A DNA stretch of 64,000 bases from Labilibaculum sp. K2S (lineage in GTDB: Bacteria; Bacteroidota; Bacteroidia; Bacteroidales; Marinifilaceae): contig NZ_JAUCMW010000001.1 in the NCBI RefSeq assembly GCF_030372765.1, forward strand, positions 248,001 to 312,000, written 5' to 3'. Positions within the stretch are counted from its first letter, which is position 1, and each line of letters opens with the position of its first letter. The notes below the pieces were generated by a model that was given only the letters and a program-made list of their open reading frames with translations, ran no database searches and was not told where the DNA came from. Positions 34,760 through 41,972 of the stretch are shown here, in pieces. A program made the translations under genes and the position numbers.

Positions 34760-35043
34760 TTTGCTAAATTATATATATTATGATCCTACTCGTTTGGCTT
34801 TTCGGATACGCCCTATTTTTATAGTGGTGTTTGATTCCACAGTTACGTTTTATTTTTAAAATAAAAAAGCGCTAATTTATGAAAATCATTTTTCTTAACA
34901 TACTAAAAAGATAAATAAATACCTCCTTTATCGAAGTTTTTAGATTTACTTATTTCAATTTTTTCGGGGAAGAACGCAAGTTTATTTGCGAACGGGTGTC
35001 TAAGTATCTAAATTCACATGATCAGTATCGAAGTATTTTTACC

Positions 35044-35619
35044 ATGATTGAAAAGGAGTTAGTTGAACAACTCAAATCCGGAAACGAAACAGCATTTCGC
35101 CAGCTTGTAGAGACCTATCAGGCAATGGTGGTGAATACGGCTATGGGGATGATTCACAATCAGACAGATGCTGAAGACATTGCCCAGGATGTTTTTATTC
35201 AGGTTTATCATTCGATAACTGATTTTAGAAGTGAGTCGAGCCTGAAAACCTGGTTGTACCGAATTACAATTACACGCAGTTTAAATGCAATTCGGACCAA
35301 TAAAAGAAGAAAGTTTTTTAGCCGCATCGAAGATTTTTTTCAGGGAAAAAAGGAAGAGGTTCAGGAGAAGACAAGTTTTGTGAATCCCGATAAGGTTTTG
35401 GAAGAAAAAGATCATGCCAATGCGATTCATGCAGCTTTGGATTCTTTGCCAGAAAATCAGAAAATTGCTTTTACATTGAGTAAATATGAGGAATTGAGCT
35501 ATGCAGAAATTGCTGAGCTGATGCAGATTTCGAAATCGTCGGTAGAGTCGCTGCTGTTTAGGGCGAAATCGAATTTGCAGAAAAAACTCATTGGGTATTA
35601 TAAAAATTTTAAGAAGTAG
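35044..35619 (+). CDS. ECF (sigma-70 family) RNA polymerase sigma factor
   Basis: 191 aa from ATG 35044; a GTG at 34996 adds 16 residues without family support. Region 2 (about 20-90): ETYQAMVVNTAMGMIHNQTDAEDIAQDVFIQVY, with SLKTWLYRI as the -10-binding part. Region 4 (about 125-180): ALDSLPENQKIAFTLSKYEELSYAEIAELM, then SKSSVESLLFRAKSNLQ, a helix-turn-helix for the -35 element. No other domain, so it is a minimal group IV sigma. It is followed by an anti-sigma gene and two Spy/CpxP-like proteins, an arrangement typical of envelope or metal stress responses. Stimulus is inferred only. Confidence 0.95.
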   Translation: MIEKELVEQLKSGNETAFRQLVETYQAMVVNTAMGMIHNQTDAEDIAQDVFIQVYHSITDFRSESSLKTWLYRITITRSLNAIRTNKRRKFFSRIEDFFQGKKEEVQEKTSFVNPDKVLEEKDHANAIHAALDSLPENQKIAFTLSKYEELSYAEIAELMQISKSSVESLLFRAKSNLQKKLIGYYKNFKK

Positions 35620-35664
35620 CGCAAGTTTTTTTTAAGAGTGGTGTCCAATACAAAAACAATACAA

Positions 35665-36099
35665 ATGAAATGCAAAGAAGTAAATAGCAAACTAATTTTT
35701 TATCTGGAGAAGGAACTCTTGAAGGATGAAATGCTGCAGGTGGAAAATCATTTGTCGAAATGCAGTTCATGTTCCGACCGCTTGATTTTACTTCAGTCGG
35801 CTATGGGTGTTATCGAAAAGGAGAAATCGCTGCAGGCAAATCCTTATTTTTTGTCAAAAACGCTAAACCGTTTAAGGGAAGAACAAAGGAGAGCTGCACA
35901 GCCTTTCATTGGATTATTGAAGCCTGCACTACTCGGCGTATTGTTTTTGCTGGCCATTGGATCGGGCATTTTTATGGGAGCAAATTTTGCTTCAGACACT
36001 GAAACCAGGCAGCAATCGAATTTAATCGATCCCTATTTTAACGAAATAGACAACGAAACCATTGAATTGTTCTTTTTAAACGATGGATATCATGAATAA
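35665..36099 (+). CDS. Zinc-finger anti-sigma factor
   Basis: 144 aa from ATG 35665; a GTG start further upstream is less likely. An N-terminal zf-HC2 (anti-sigma) domain, with Cys and His in KCKEVNSKLIFYLE, VENHLSKCSSCSDRL (H-x3-C-x2-C), is followed by a linker, one membrane helix (about 90-108, LLGVLFLLAIGSGIFMGA) and a short outer tail. Expected to hold the ECF sigma at the membrane until a signal arrives. It overlaps the next gene by 8 bases. The C-terminal acidic tail (ETIELFFLNDG) is on the periplasmic side. Confidence 0.88.
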   Translation: MKCKEVNSKLIFYLEKELLKDEMLQVENHLSKCSSCSDRLILLQSAMGVIEKEKSLQANPYFLSKTLNRLREEQRRAAQPFIGLLKPALLGVLFLLAIGSGIFMGANFASDTETRQQSNLIDPYFNEIDNETIELFFLNDGYHE

Positions 36100-36625
36100 A
36101 GCGAATAAAATTTGGATGTGGTTTGCTTTAATTTTATTGGCAGTTAATTTGTCAACGATTGGTTCGTTTTGGTATCACATGCAGCAGGAGCGGATCGTGG
36201 AAGAAAATAAGGTGGAGATGCCGGATGAATTCAGAACTCGTTTTCTGAAAGATCAATTGGGATTAAATGAAGAGGAGAAGATGATATTCCGATCCTTAAA
36301 CAGGAACTACAATCACGATGCAAATCGGATTATGAATCAGTTGAGAGCTTTGCGAAGCGATATGGTACAGCAATTGGGAAATAAGAATTGCGATACTTTG
36401 GAGCTGAAAAATATTGCCGGTGAAATAGGCGAAATGCATAAGGAGTTGAAATTGACAACCGTTCAGTTTTATTTAAATATGAAGAGTGAATTGAATGAAG
36501 AGCAGCAGGCCAAACTATACGATTTGTTTAGCAGCTTACTGCAGAAGGATGAAAATGTAAAAACGCCAAGAGGAAGACGAAACGGTTGGGGACGTGGCAA
36601 TGGTCCCGGTCGGAAAAACCAATAA
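36092..36625 (+). CDS. Membrane-anchored Spy/CpxP-like metal-sensor protein
   Basis: 177 aa from ATG 36092 (an ATG three codons earlier is possible). One N-terminal helix (about 5-25) anchors a periplasmic all-helical domain of the heavy-metal resistance/CpxP type: LKDQLGLNEEEKMIFRSLNRNYNHDANRIM, LRALRSDMVQQLG, MKSELNEEQQAKLYDLFSSLL. The L(N/T)xEQ repeat near the end is the LTxxQ-like mark. The C-terminus is a basic Gly/Arg/Asn tail (GRRNGWGRGNGPGRKNQ). In related operons such proteins bind Cu or Zn, or aggregated envelope proteins, and signal to the anti-sigma factor. Overlap with the anti-sigma gene argues for a shared regulatory complex. Confidence 0.85.
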   Translation: MNKANKIWMWFALILLAVNLSTIGSFWYHMQQERIVEENKVEMPDEFRTRFLKDQLGLNEEEKMIFRSLNRNYNHDANRIMNQLRALRSDMVQQLGNKNCDTLELKNIAGEIGEMHKELKLTTVQFYLNMKSELNEEQQAKLYDLFSSLLQKDENVKTPRGRRNGWGRGNGPGRKNQ

Positions 36626-36712
36626 AATGATATAGTTATTGTTCTTTTTAGGAAGCAATTGGTATTGCATCCCGGGAGAAGTATGTCAAAAAAATAATTA
36701 AAAAAAGAGATC

Positions 36713-37159
36713 ATGAAAACACAAAATTTAGTTAGAAACTTAGGATTACTATTGATGGTAATCATGTTTGCAATTCCTGCTGCCGATAGCTTTGCACAGA
36801 ATAGACGCAGGGTAAATGATTGCAGTCAAATTTCAAATTTAACGGTTGAACAGAACAAGCAGTTGAATGATTTGAGAGCAGATCATTTGAAAGTGATGGA
36901 TGCTTTGCGTGCCGAAAGAAGGGCTTCTGTAAGCGATAACGACAGAGCAAATGTGAGAGAGCAAATGCAGGCAGAGTTAACGAAGCATACCAATGCAGTA
37001 AGCGCAGTGCTTACTCCTGAACAGCGCGTGCAATACCTGCAAAACAGAAACCCGAATGCACAGTGTATTTCAGGAAAAGGCCGAAGAGGCAGAGGTTGTG
37101 GTAATGGCTGCGGACAAGGCCGAAGAGGCAGAGGTGGACAAGGTCGTGGAAACTGGTAA
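36713..37159 (+). CDS. Exported LTxxQ/Spy-like protein with Gly-Arg-rich tail
   Basis: 148 aa with a signal peptide (about 1-29, ending DSFAQ). The mature part is a small Spy/ZraP-type helical hairpin: NLTVEQNKQLNDLRADHLKVMDALRAE, then AVLTPEQRVQYLQ with the LTxxQ motif. The last 30 residues are a repetitive cationic tail made of GRRGRG, CGNGCGQ and GQGRGNW blocks, encoded by two identical 20-base direct repeats 39 bases apart (37077 and 37116). Cysteines in the tail could bind metal. It follows the membrane-anchored paralog by 87 bases and is followed by a copy of the 88-nt repeat element. Confidence 0.82.
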   Translation: MKTQNLVRNLGLLLMVIMFAIPAADSFAQNRRRVNDCSQISNLTVEQNKQLNDLRADHLKVMDALRAERRASVSDNDRANVREQMQAELTKHTNAVSAVLTPEQRVQYLQNRNPNAQCISGKGRRGRGCGNGCGQGRRGRGGQGRGNW

Positions 37160-37195
37160 TAAATATTTTTAAATTGAAACCAAAATTCAGAAATC

Positions 37196-37283
37196 ATGAA
37201 ACGTCCATGTATAAAGCTTTCTACACACAGGGAAATGATTATATGGTAAGTTCCATCTGACAAAAACTTAAAATTATAAACAG
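37196..37283 (+). repeat. ATGAAA-flanked 88-nt intra-operon element, copy B
   Basis: Starts ATGAAACGTCC, ends at the ATGAAA start of the DUF2202 gene. It differs from the copy at 58519 at three of 88 positions, although the neighbouring genes are unrelated. Contains a 17-codon ORF (MKRPCIKLSTHREMIIW, stop TAA) and a small hairpin ATGG-TAAGTT-CCAT after which the sequence becomes A-rich up to the downstream start. Confidence 0.9.
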
Positions 37284-38045
37284 ATGAAAAATAGAATGAC
37301 AAAATTTTTAATCGCTTTTGCACTGACTTTTGGCTTTTTTGCCTGCGATAATGAGGATGCAGGAACGGATGCTTTGGCAAATTTGCCTTTGGTTGAAGTA
37401 TCGGCCGATGGATATACCGATATCATTACGGCGAACTTGAAAACGGTATTGAGTATCGATACAACAGTTGCTGATGAAAGCGAGCAGGAGGGATTGTTGT
37501 TAATGCGCGAGGAAGAGTTGCTGGCTTATGATACATACAGTTTGTTTGCTGATTTGTATGATGTAAGGATTTTCAGCAATATTACCCGTTCGGAATCAAC
37601 TCATGCTGCAGCAGTATTAACATTGTTGGATTTATTCGGAATTGAAGATCCGGCAACAGGTATTGCCGGGGAGTACAATAATGCAGGTTTGCAGACTTTG
37701 TATGATGAATTAAGTGAAAAAGGAAAATTATCACTAGAAGAAGCCTTAAAGGCCGGTGCATTCATCGAGGAAGCGGATATTAAAGATTTGGAGGATTTGA
37801 TAGCTGAAACTGAGAATGAGGATATTCTTTTGGTGTATGATAATTTGCAGAGAGGTTCACGAAATCATTTACGGGCTTTTGTTCGCGTGTTAAGTACTTA
37901 TGGTGTAGTTTATCAGCCTACAGTTTTAAGTGAGGATAATTTTAATGAGATATTAAATTCGGATACCGAACGCGGTAATGGTTGTTTGAATGATTGTCAA
38001 AATAAATACAGAAACCGTAAAGGGAACGGAAATGGATGGAATTGA
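37284..38045 (+). CDS. DUF2202 ferritin-like lipoprotein
   Basis: 253 aa. Lipoprotein signal ending TFGFFAC, then an acidic linker. The core (about 70-215) is a DUF2202 ferritin-like four-helix bundle: GLLLMREEELLAYDTYSLFADLYDVRIFSNI with NITRSESTHAAAVLTLLDLFG, and later EEADIKDLEDLIA with NLQRGSRNHLRAFVRVL. The spaced Glu and His (EEE, SEsxH, SRNH) are the expected di-metal ligands. Ends in an Arg/Gly/Asn-rich tail (YRNRKGNGNGWN) like the two preceding proteins. Inferred role: metal or oxidative protection in the envelope, as the last member of the sigma-factor operon. Confidence 0.88.
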   Translation: MKNRMTKFLIAFALTFGFFACDNEDAGTDALANLPLVEVSADGYTDIITANLKTVLSIDTTVADESEQEGLLLMREEELLAYDTYSLFADLYDVRIFSNITRSESTHAAAVLTLLDLFGIEDPATGIAGEYNNAGLQTLYDELSEKGKLSLEEALKAGAFIEEADIKDLEDLIAETENEDILLVYDNLQRGSRNHLRAFVRVLSTYGVVYQPTVLSEDNFNEILNSDTERGNGCLNDCQNKYRNRKGNGNGWN

Positions 38046-38084
38046 TTTTTCGATTCAGAAAGCGTGTAGGGTAATCCCGAAAAT

Positions 38085-38116
38085 AAAGGCTGTTGATGCA
38101 ATATCAATGGCCTTTT
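38085..38116 (+). terminator. Terminator of the sigma-factor operon
   Basis: AAAGGC (38085-38090) pairs with GCCTTT (38110-38115), with further imperfect pairing of TTGAT and ATCAA inside. Short T tract. Confidence 0.6.
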
Positions 38117-38155
38117 GTTCTTGGCAGAAGTGATGATCGTTTCTGAAAATTTTCC

Positions 38156-38163
38156 TAAGTTTG
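38156..38163 (+). promoter_or_regulatory. -7 box (TAAGTTTG) before the ABM-domain gene
   Basis: Matches TAnnTTTG, 33 bases before the start codon. No TTG is seen at ideal -33 spacing. Confidence 0.4.
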
Positions 38164-38196
38164 AATTCTGAAAGAATCAAAACATAAAAAACAGAT

Positions 38197-38511
38197 ATGG
38201 AAATTAGAAAAAACGAAACTCAGTTGGTGTGTATTGCCAGATTTATTGCGAATGAGGGAGAGGCCGATATGTTAATCAAAAATTTACATGCTTTGCTATT
38301 GCCAACACATCAGGAAGGTGGTTGCATTCGTTACGAATTAAATCAGAGTATCGATAATCCGCATGTAATTACTTTTGTAGAGAAGTTTTACGATCAGAAA
38401 ACCTTCGACGAGCATTGCAGCCAAAAATATATTACCGACTTTTTTAATGATGGTAAACCAGATCACGTAAAGGAGTTTGATGTGAGCCTGCACAAGGAGA
38501 TATTAAAGTAG
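38197..38511 (+). CDS. ABM-type (antibiotic biosynthesis monooxygenase fold) protein
   Basis: 104 aa, one dimeric ferredoxin-like ABM domain: LVCIARFIANEGEADMLIKNL, THQEGGCIRYELNQSIDNPHVITFVEKFYDQKTFDEHCSQKYI. The pattern E-G-C-x-x-Y-(E/D), then F-x-E-x-(W/Y), is that of YgiN/LsrG-like quinol or heme-related monooxygenases. The domain is often a housekeeping oxidative-stress factor. No cofactor site is needed in the family. It stands alone between a terminator/promoter pair and a bidirectional terminator. Substrate unknown. Confidence 0.85.
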   Translation: MEIRKNETQLVCIARFIANEGEADMLIKNLHALLLPTHQEGGCIRYELNQSIDNPHVITFVEKFYDQKTFDEHCSQKYITDFFNDGKPDHVKEFDVSLHKEILK

Positions 38512-38602
38512 AATGGTTTAACCACAAAATAAAAAAAGGAAAGGAATAAACTTCGTGAAGTTCTTGCTGTTCTTTGTGGTAACAAGTTGTGGTAATGAAA
38601 AG

Positions 38603-38653
38603 AAAAAGAGGCAAACCGATCTGATTTGAGAAAATTTCGGTTTACCTCTTTTT
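38603..38653. terminator. Bidirectional terminator between convergent genes
   Basis: AAAGAGGCAAACCGA pairs with TCGGTTTACCTCTTT with one mismatch, flanked by A-run and T-run. It serves both the ABM gene (+) and the acetate permease gene (-). Confidence 0.75.
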
Positions 38654-38698
38654 AGTTCAGTTAAACTCTACTCGAAAAGAGTTGAATTTAAGAGAATA

Positions 38699-39268
38699 TT
38701 ATTTTGCTTTGATCCATGGCTGACCCACTTTCAAAATTGTACGACCAGCAACGTCGTTAATAATGATAGCAGCCATCATGTACCAGGCGCATAATGCACA
38801 AATAATCAATTCGTATCCAGCTACCTCATCTAAAATTGGAAATCCGAAGTGACCTAAGTCCAAAAGAATGAAACCAATAAGTAATGTGGTAAAAGTGACA
38901 GCCATTGCAGCATGAATAAAGAATGATGCTACCCATAAAATAGCAGTAAATAAGGTCCAGGCTACCAGGTAATATCCAACATCAGTAGTCGATGATTTGT
39001 ATACTCCGTAAAAATTCATCAACCAAATAACTCCTAAACCAATCCAAAACGAACCGTAACCGGAAAATGCTGCAAAACCGAAATTGTTACCGTTTTTGTG
39101 CTCGAGCATGCCAGCCATAAGCTGTGCCAATCCACCAAAAACAAATCCCATTGCAACAACAGGACCTAATCCACACAATCCGATGTTATGAAACTGCAAT
39201 AAAAGGGTTGTCAATCCAAACCCGCCAAGTCCGACTACAGCCGGATTACCTAATTTTACGTTGCTCAT
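38699..39268 (-). CDS. satP: Acetate/succinate:H+ symporter, GPR1/FUN34/YaaH family
   Basis: 189 aa with six membrane helices. The N-terminal signature is clear: KLGNPAVVGLGGFGLTTLLLQFHNIGL, the (N/S)PAP-x-GLxxFGxTTxxL motif of SatP/YaaH, followed by FVFGGLAQLMAGMLEHKNGNNFG and FSGYGSFW. Length matches E. coli SatP (188 aa). It takes up acetate (and succinate) with protons. Preceded on its strand by a -7 box (TAGTTTTG). The acyl-CoA synthetase and acetyl-CoA synthetase genes nearby fit an acetate-uptake theme, although they are separately transcribed. Confidence 0.93.
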   Translation of the reverse strand: MSNVKLGNPAVVGLGGFGLTTLLLQFHNIGLCGLGPVVAMGFVFGGLAQLMAGMLEHKNGNNFGFAAFSGYGSFWIGLGVIWLMNFYGVYKSSTTDVGYYLVAWTLFTAILWVASFFIHAAMAVTFTTLLIGFILLDLGHFGFPILDEVAGYELIICALCAWYMMAAIIINDVAGRTILKVGQPWIKAK

Positions 39269-39299
39269 CTATATATATTTATTCTGATTTTTCAGATCG

Positions 39300-39307
39300 C
39301 AAAACTA
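39300..39307 (-). promoter_or_regulatory. -7 box (TAGTTTTG) of the acetate permease gene
   Basis: Minus-strand match to TAnnTTTG, 32 bases upstream of the start codon; identical in sequence to the -7 box of the AraC gene. Confidence 0.45.
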
Positions 39308-39503
39308 GCAATTAGATCAAGAGACCAGTACTCTGTCTAAGTAGTTATAAAACATGATTTTAGGTGGTGTTTTTGTTTTGAAATCTGTAAGCTTGTGATA
39401 ATTAAGTGATAAGAAACTTTTTTGCAGGGAAAATAGAATTTTTATTGCGTGGAAATGATATTAAAAGGGCTGAAAAAGAGGAGGGAAGGCTACAAATGAA
39501 AAA

Positions 39504-39531
39504 ATCCTTATGCAATTAAATGCATAAGGAT
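39504..39531 (-). terminator. Terminator of the acyl-CoA synthetase gene
   Basis: ATCCTTATGCA (39504-39514) and TGCATAAGGAT (39521-39531) form a perfect 11-bp stem with a 6-base loop. On the minus strand it is followed by a T run. Confidence 0.88.
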
Positions 39532-39557
39532 CGTTTCTTTTTGAAATTGAGAATATT

Positions 39558-41180
39558 TTATCGTCCAACCAACTCCAATTCGTTACTCGAAATATCTCTC
39601 ATCTCAACTTTACGTATTTTTCCGGTTACTGTGGTTGGAAATTCGCTTGTGAATTTAAAATATTTAGGAATTTTGTAAGTGGCAATTTGTCCTTTGCAAT
39701 AATCTCTAAGTTCTTCTTCGGTGGCCGATTTTCCTTCTTTAAATTTTATCCAGGCCATTACAACTTCGCCGTATTTGTAGTCGGGCACACCAATTACATA
39801 TACTTCGCTAATGCTTTCGTGAGAATGGAAGAATTCTTCAATTTCGAACGGAGAAATATTCTCGCCCCCACGAATAATCAGATCTTTTATTCTACCCGTA
39901 ATGGTTACGTAACCGTCCTCGTCCATGCTGGCCAAATCGCCGGTATGCATCCATCCGGCATCATCAATTACCGATTTGGTTGCCTCTTCGTTGTTCCAGT
40001 ATTTTAACATTACAGAGTATCCCCGGGTGCAGAATTCACCACCTTCTCCACGTGCTACAATCTTTCCCGTTTCCGGATCAACAATCTTAATTTCCTGATG
40101 AGGATGAACCCGGCCAACCGTTCCTACCCGTTTACTAAGTTCATCGTTTACAAAAGTTTGGGTTGAAACAGGAGAAGTTTCAGTCATACCATAACAAATG
40201 GCTACTTCTTTCATGTTCATTTTTTCCTGAACCTCAAGCATTGCTTTTTCAGGACAAGATGCTCCTGCCATAATACCGGTGCGTAAACTGCTTAAATCGT
40301 ATTTTTCAAAATTAGGATGTTCCAATTCCGCAATAAACATCAAAGGCACTCCGTAAAGCGATGTGCACTTTTCATCCTGAACGGTTTGCAATACGGTTTC
40401 AGCTTCGAAGGCTTCACCTGGAATCACCATTGCAGATCCATGTGTAATGCATGCCAAATTGCCCAATACCATACCAAAGCAGTGATAAAAGGGTACAGGA
40501 ATACAAACCCGGTCTGTTTCATTGTAATGCAAACGCTCACCAATAAAGTAACCGTTGTTCAAAATGTTGTGATGAGTTAAAGTAGCTCCTTTTGGAAAAC
40601 CTGTTGTTCCCGAAGTGTATTGAATATTGATCGGATCATCAAACTGAAGCTGAGATTCCATTTCTTCGATTTGCGATGTTGAAATTCTTTTGCCTGCCTC
40701 AATTAATGCATGCCAATCCCGATCTAAAATTACAATTTGTTTTAAATGAATGCAGGATTGTCTCACCTCTTGGATAATTTCGAAGTAGTTGGTTTTTCGA
40801 AATCCTTCCGACATAATTAACAGACTTATTTCTGATTGACGAAGGGCAAATTTAAGTTCTGCTGATTTATAAGCTGGATTAACATTTACCAAAATAGCAC
40901 CAATTCGAGCTGTGGCAAATTGAACAATTACCCATTCGTGTCTGTTCGGCGACCATATTCCAACCCGATCTCCTTTTTCAACACCAAATGCAAGCAATCC
41001 TTTTGCCACTTCTTCTATTTGCTGCCAAAATTCAAGATATGTTGCTTTGTAATTTTGATAAGGAACAATTAAGGCATCTCTATCGCCAAATAATTCAACC
41101 GTTTTGCGAAGTCGTTCAATAATTGTTTCGCCTAAAAGAGGCAGATTCGAGCTTCCGTGCTCGTAAGATAGTTTGTTCAT
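39558..41180 (-). CDS. AMP-forming acyl-CoA synthetase (FadD/ACSF2-like)
   Basis: 540 aa from ATG 41180; a TTG 33 bases upstream is unlikely. ANL-superfamily enzyme that activates a carboxylic acid to its CoA thioester via an adenylate. Seen: P-loop-like IQYTSGTTGFPKGATLTHHN (about 180-200), PFYHCFGMVLGNL, ICYGMTETSPVSTQ (A5), GWMHTGDLASMDEDGYVTITGRIKDLIIRGGENISPFEIEE (A7/A8), and the C-terminal catalytic Lys in TVTGKIRKVEMRD. The motif set is that of medium/long-chain synthetases of the ACSF2 group, not acetyl-CoA synthetase. The substrate chain length cannot be read. Monocistronic with its own terminator. Confidence 0.93.
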   Translation of the reverse strand: MNKLSYEHGSSNLPLLGETIIERLRKTVELFGDRDALIVPYQNYKATYLEFWQQIEEVAKGLLAFGVEKGDRVGIWSPNRHEWVIVQFATARIGAILVNVNPAYKSAELKFALRQSEISLLIMSEGFRKTNYFEIIQEVRQSCIHLKQIVILDRDWHALIEAGKRISTSQIEEMESQLQFDDPINIQYTSGTTGFPKGATLTHHNILNNGYFIGERLHYNETDRVCIPVPFYHCFGMVLGNLACITHGSAMVIPGEAFEAETVLQTVQDEKCTSLYGVPLMFIAELEHPNFEKYDLSSLRTGIMAGASCPEKAMLEVQEKMNMKEVAICYGMTETSPVSTQTFVNDELSKRVGTVGRVHPHQEIKIVDPETGKIVARGEGGEFCTRGYSVMLKYWNNEEATKSVIDDAGWMHTGDLASMDEDGYVTITGRIKDLIIRGGENISPFEIEEFFHSHESISEVYVIGVPDYKYGEVVMAWIKFKEGKSATEEELRDYCKGQIATYKIPKYFKFTSEFPTTVTGKIRKVEMRDISSNELELVGR

Positions 41181-41276
41181 TCTTTTATGTATAAATGAGT
41201 CAATTGAACACAATTAACCCGTGATGTGATTATCTATAATACATCAATTAACAATTGAAAACCATCTTTCTGCAGT

Positions 41277-41421
41277 TAGCCGGAACCGGCTATACTTTTT
41301 TGATTAGGAAGTAATAAAAGTTGTGATGGAGCCGTAGCTCCTTGTTTTAATATGGGCGCAATTTATAAAAAATATTTTAGCGGGCAACAAATATATCCGG
41401 GATAATAGAACATATTCCCGG
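41277..41421. other. Cluster of three small palindromes in a 287-bp spacer
   Basis: TAGCCGG-AA-CCGGCTA (41277-41292), GGAGC-CGTA-GCTCC (41328-41341), and CCGGGA (41397-41402) against TCCCGG (41416-41421). They lie between the acyl-CoA synthetase start and the terminator of the preceding gene. Could be operators or mRNA leader folds. Confidence 0.4.
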
Positions 41422-41480
41422 TATATTGAATTAAGTATTTCACCTTAAAACCGTTTCGTTTTAATTCCATGAAGTAATCA

Positions 41481-41510
41481 GCAAAAAAAAAGGAAGATTA
41501 TTAATCTTCC
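41481..41510 (-). terminator. Terminator overlapping the end of the 41501 gene
   Basis: GGAAGATT (41492-41499) pairs with AATCTTCC (41503-41510). On the minus strand it is followed by a run of nine T. The stem includes the last codons and stop. Confidence 0.75.
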
Positions 41511-41968
41511 CATACAATAGTTTTAAAATCGTCGAAGAAGGGGCCAAATTGAATTTCTGAAATTTGATTGTTGTCCAGCCAAAGGTGCAGGTTTTCGTTT
41601 GGGAAAAATATCAATTCATGAGTTGGAAATTCCTCTGAAGCAACGTCCTCAAATTCCGGTTTTCCAAGTTGAAAAAGTTCCAATTCAGCCAACAACATCT
41701 TTTTACTTAAACCAATCTTAATAAACTGAAAAATACTATATTTCTCATTAAGAACTGAGATATAGCTGAGTCTGTACTGATCAATAGATTCAAATGTAAA
41801 GCTAAGTCCTTTGTCAATATAAAAAAGAGTGATGCTTACTTCATCCGGAGAAAGGGAGTATTCTCCGACATCATCTGCGTTTCCCAGTATTTTTTCAACT
41901 TCAGCACGAAGCATACCAAATTGAATTCCTAAGATACCTTTGCCCAATATGATGTCATTTTTATTCAT
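41501..41968 (-). CDS. Hypothetical cytosolic protein
   Basis: 155 aa, soluble, acidic. It begins MNKNDIILGKGILGIQFGMLRAEVEKILG, a pattern like the (G)ixxGxsxxEVxxxLG opening of SmpA/BamE-like or immunity-type small domains, but no signal peptide or other diagnostic motif follows. Several aromatic beta strands (ELIFFPNENLHLWLD) suggest an alpha/beta fold. It starts 4 bases after the stop of the Gfo/Idh oxidoreductase gene, so both are in one operon. Function not recognised. Confidence 0.65.
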   Translation of the reverse strand: MNKNDIILGKGILGIQFGMLRAEVEKILGNADDVGEYSLSPDEVSITLFYIDKGLSFTFESIDQYRLSYISVLNEKYSIFQFIKIGLSKKMLLAELELFQLGKPEFEDVASEEFPTHELIFFPNENLHLWLDNNQISEIQFGPFFDDFKTIVWED

Positions 41969-41972
41969 ACAA

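Noticed and set aside
37196-37283. The element as a known riboswitch
   Set aside because: I could not match it to any riboswitch consensus I remember; the fold is weak apart from one 4-bp hairpin, and the downstream genes share no pathway.
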